This document shows, in pieces, positions 60,660-64,000 of a stretch of DNA of 64,000 bases (the first letter of the stretch is position 1; each line of letters opens with the position of its first letter). This DNA comes from Cenococcum geophilum 1.58 (taxonomy: Eukaryota > Ascomycota > Dothideomycetes > Gloniales > Gloniaceae). Location of the stretch: NCBI GenBank assembly GCA_001692895.1, contig KV748200.1, forward strand, positions 1,810,914-1,874,913, in the 5' to 3' direction. The position numbers were made by a program, and so were the translations under genes. Under the pieces are notes generated by a model, which was not told the origin of the DNA, did no database searches, and saw only the letters and a list, made by a program, of their open reading frames with translations.

Positions 60660-61932
60660 GGTAGCCACTTTTTCTAGTCGTCTTATAGGTAGGAGCGGTA
60701 TATTTATAGGTATTATTCTATAATTACGTTCGCAATTTTAGTTTAACTATTTATCTCTAGATAAAATATAGTTAAGAGTTATATTTATATACTTAATTAC
60801 TTATATAGGGCTTACTAAAAGTCTAAAATAAACTAGCTTCCGTAATTAAATATTATTAAATTAAAAAGTCCGTATAGCTTAAAGATATACTTAATAAAAT
60901 ATTTGGCTATTAATATTATATTAATTAAGTTTATAGGGGTTATATATCGCATTTTTATAAGATAGTTAACAACTACTATAATATTTATAAACCTATTACT
61001 ATTAAGTAGATTAACTACGAAATTAATTAAGATATCTCACTATTTTTATATTAGAATTAGCAACGGTTAAAGTACTCCTTACTTTTTTATATAAGAGGTC
61101 TTCCTATATACGTATATTCTGTATACTTAAACGTATTTTTATATATAGTTATATATTATAGGCTAGCAATATACTTATTAAATAATCTTATAGGTCTTTA
61201 TATAGCTAGGATGCCCTACTATAGGGGAATTATATATAAATTTAAGTATCTTAAATTATACGGGTTTAGAGTTTAGGACTACTATCTTTTATTAATAGTA
61301 TAACTAATTATTACAGATTTTGCATTTAGTAAGTGTAATATCCTTATATTACCGTTTCCCTATTTAAATTACTTTTATTATATCTACTATCTAGGGGTTA
61401 TTCTTATATTTATACTCTATTAATTTATTAATTTCTATATCCTACTTATTAATTTCTAATTTATTCCTATTAAGCTCCGCATTTAAAAATATAGGGCGTA
61501 GATTCTTAAAGTGTTTAGGGGGGTAGTAGAATTTATAATTAATTTATAATCCATTTATTAGAGGCGTTTATAGGTAAGTCCTATAATTATTATATTAATA
61601 AGTTAGGCTTNTAATTAAGTTTACTANGTTAGTATATAATNTTAAAGTTANATTATAAANGGTATTCNGCNTAANNAATTTAGCGTTATATTAATTGCTT
61701 TATAGTTATAAAGTACTATAGGTTTTTATAGTCCGTTAATACGTATATTAAAAATAACAATTCTTTAAGTTCTAGACACTATTATTTAAAGCATCTAATA
61801 ATTATAAGTAGTTCCTTATTATATATCTTATAGTTTAATTTAATAGGGTAAGTTTCCGGAAGAGAAAGGCTACTAGGCGTAGCTCGCCATTTTTATTATA
61901 TTATAATAACACTTCTCCTAGTGTATAATTAG
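60660..61932 (-). pseudogene. B2 integrase and RNase H part
   Basis: Reverse complement of Gypsy B from about 30710 down to 29440 (integrase, zinc region, RNase H). A cluster of about nine N bases lies at 61612-61676. It is cut at 61932 by element G. RT and gag of B2 would lie beyond the window. Confidence 0.8.
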
Positions 61933-62125
61933 TGTCACGGAACCCTACTATAGGGGCCTCTATAGGAGAGCCCCGTGCTCTTATATACACCTCACGTATA
62001 GCTTATATTAGCTACGCGTAGGTATATTACCTCCTTACGCCCTTAACCCTTACAATCGATCGCGTAATGTCTTATAGACTCCTTAAATATATACGCTCTA
62101 TAGCTACTTCCCCCGTTCTATAACA
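61933..62125 (+). repeat. Element G 5' LTR
   Basis: About 193 bp; CTATAGGGGCCTCTATAG forms a short palindrome near 61947. The right edge is inferred from the TAACA end, as no second copy is available. Confidence 0.6.
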
Positions 62126-62199
62126 TTACATTGCGCCTTTTTACTACTAACGCTTAGCCTATAACTAATTATATATCTCTATAATACTACAGGCGCTGC

Positions 62200-63460
62200 T
62201 AGAAGCAGCGTATCTATAAATTACCTTATTTTATACTTTTAAGGAACCTATAATAGTAAGATAATATTCCTTATTAGCTACTATATTAAACCTAAAGAAT
62301 AATCTAATACCTATAGTTAACCTACAACGCCAATTAATCCCAGGAGAATTTAATTTATTAGCCCTGGCCTTAACCCCTAAGGAGATGGACACTAATAATA
62401 TCTTATCTTTTATTAACTATATAACTACGGATAAGCAAATAGAAGGGCTACTACTTATTAAAATTAAAATATAAGACGCCAAGATATTTATAAAAATAGT
62501 AGCACAAGACCCTAATAAACACTACTACCTTCTATAAAACTACTAGCTAAAGCTTATACAAGCTAAGATGCGTACTACCTAAGATTATAATATTATCTAA
62601 GATCTATAAGCTTATAAGGCGCTCGCTAATAACACACGTTAAGAAGCTAAAGATAACCTCTGTGTATCTAAACGCGACGTCTAACAGTTAAAAAAGAATA
62701 AGATTGTACTAATTGCTACAGTCACTAAAAAAGAAGGCATAATTAAATACCTATAATCTTAGCTTAACGAGCATATTCGTAATAACGCTAGATACCTCTT
62801 TACTACATATAATACTACCTAAGTCTCTACGCCCTAGGCAACTTTACCTACTTAACGCTTAATAGAGGGTCAGCGCTAAGTAGCTTTACCTAATAGGAAC
62901 CCCTACTAAAGCAGTAATAATAAAAGCTATAATAATTAAACCTAAACTGCTACTAAGCTCGGACCCCTAGAACTTGGTTAGTCCTTAAACTCAGCTATCT
63001 AACCAAAATTAAACCACCGACTTGTTAACCTATTTTCTCTATAACGAATTAATCAATATAGACTAAAATAAGTAGAACTTATAAATAACTACTATAGATT
63101 CTAAATCTAATGTTTATAACTCTATACAAAAAGCAGTGCTTGTATAGAGTGTCCCTTTAGCAATTTTATGCGATAATTAAATAGCGGACTACTGGGGCAA
63201 TTTGTACACCAATGCAAATAGCAATCAACTCCTATATAGTAGGCCTTCCTTGCTAATTAGGTACTTAAATAGGATTTATAAAAAATTTCCCTATTATATA
63301 CGTAATTATAAAAAAATAATAGCTTAAGTCTCTAGTTAAGGTAGTAATATTAAGCCCCTTAGTAAAATATAGGTAATTAGCTACTCTAAATAAAATCTTT
63401 ATATAAAAATTATATAGACCTAATTAGTAGAAGGTATATAAATTAATAGGGTATAACTAA
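62200..63460 (+). pseudogene. Element G Gag-like protein, interrupted
   Basis: The plus strand reads protein-like stretches (LKNNLIPIVNLQRQLIPGEFNLLALALTP is one run shown only in part here; also NNILSFINYITTDKQIEGL and VAQDPNKHYYLL) with scattered TAA/TAG codons. A helical, charged character and position next to the LTR suggest Gag. I recognise no zinc knuckle and cannot name the family. Confidence 0.45.
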
Positions 63461-64000
63461 TGTCTGGAATGAGGCAAGTTGCCATCACGTGAGGCATATT
63501 GCCGTCACGTATCGACATAGCCCTAGCGCGGTAAGGAACCTTAGGTTCCTTACCCCTTTCCTCATTCCTAAGAAAAGAATTAATTAACAACCATTATACT
63601 ACCTACAACCTGTAGATACGTGATATCACCTTATAAGTCTAATACTAATTAGTAGTTAACTTCACTGTTATACCACAAAACAGCTAGGTATTTCACTAAG
63701 AAGAGACGAGCCACTATACTAGTGCAACTCGTGCTAGAGGAAGCTGTCTTTTAAGGTTAGAACTGGCCCTAAACCTTAAATAGAACTCTTCTATAAATCT
63801 AAGGATTTAAAGGCTAGAACTGGTCCTAAGCCTTCCCCAGATTACAGATTCTTGCGTCTATTATGCAGAATAATACGCGTTACGAGTCTTTGCGATTTAA
63901 GGCCAGAACTAGTCCTAAGCCCCATAATTACAAATACACGTCACAAATGCGTACTAAACGACAAACACACGATACAGCCACTACGATACCACTAATAATA
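63461..64000 (+). mobile_element. Copia-type element H, 5' end
   Basis: The LTR, 63461-63644 (184 bp), starts TGTCTGGAATGAGGC and is related to the Copia F LTR (shared GGAACCTTAGGTTCCTTACC and CACGT-type motifs). The sequence just after the LTR aligns with the same position in F (GTTAAC context), supporting the boundary. It is inserted in G; the remainder is outside the window. No coding sequence is readable in the 356 bp available. Confidence 0.68.

Larger units (their letters stand above)
61933..64000 (+). mobile_element. LTR retrotransposon G, 5' part
   Basis: Begins TGTCACGGAACCC after ATTAG (61928-61932), the likely target duplication. The LTR probably ends at 62125 or 62130 (CTATAACA or TTACA). 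A Gag-like frame follows; the element is cut by H at 63461 and its end is outside the window. The superfamily is not certain; LTR and Gag layout fit Gypsy. Confidence 0.65.

Noticed and set aside
14257-64000. Starship-type giant cargo element or further cluster genes beside the synthase
   Set aside because: No tyrosine recombinase captain, no tailoring enzymes and no cargo genes are readable; everything identified is retrotransposon or hAT sequence.

Overview
The window looks like a piece of a filamentous ascomycete (Pezizomycotina-type) genome. Two things point there: a highly reducing iterative type I polyketide synthase gene with four short GT-AG introns (47-56 nt), and long AT-rich, stop-riddled transposon remnants with the pattern left by repeat-induced point mutation (RIP: C-to-T changes, mostly at CpA, on either strand). 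The species cannot be read from the sequence.

Layout: (1) About 1-5.5 kb is AT-rich and RIP-damaged, with a Tad/I-type LINE remnant (reverse transcriptase and RNase H) at about 2.04-4.25 kb. (2) About 5.5-14.4 kb is a sharply bounded island of normal base composition. It holds one apparently complete gene, a 2475-residue KS-AT-DH-MT-ER-KR-ACP polyketide synthase, with a 164-bp hAT-type MITE in its upstream region. No tailoring, transport or regulator gene is visible beside it. (3) From 14.46 kb to the end is one large nested transposon stack. It starts, 218 bp after the synthase stop codon, with a lightly damaged LINE that carries only its Gag-like ORF1, followed by a truncated hAT transposase.

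The stack can be taken apart with 5-bp target-site duplications and paired LTRs. A minus-strand Gypsy chromovirus (D) was entered by Gypsy A (18254-32291), whose 3' LTR was entered by Gypsy B (26128-32120). D was also entered at about 34410 by a relative (D2). D2 was entered by Gypsy E (35265-55578), E by Gypsy C (36195-50355), and the 3' LTR of C by a Copia element F (44163-50303). D2 was separately entered by B2, a minus-strand relative of B. B2 carries a 2.7-kb GC-rich non-coding LTR element (56610-59317), a 448-bp TRIM (60212-60659), and another LTR element G (61933 on), itself entered by Copia element H (63461 on). This gives five nested levels on two branches.

The autonomous elements are dead: reading frames are broken by TAG/TAA codons, and the YxDD box of reverse transcriptase has become YxNN or YxDN wherever it can be read. 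The two compact non-coding LTR elements are GC-rich and look unmutated. The most unusual observations are the 2.7-kb element built of repeated hairpin modules (with a stem-loop that is reversed between its two LTRs), a palindromic 3' module shared by Copia and several Gypsy families, the Gag-only LINE, and the lone intact synthase inside a RIP landscape.

All coordinates were read by eye. Element ends with a target duplication are firm to a base or so; internal coding limits are approximate.
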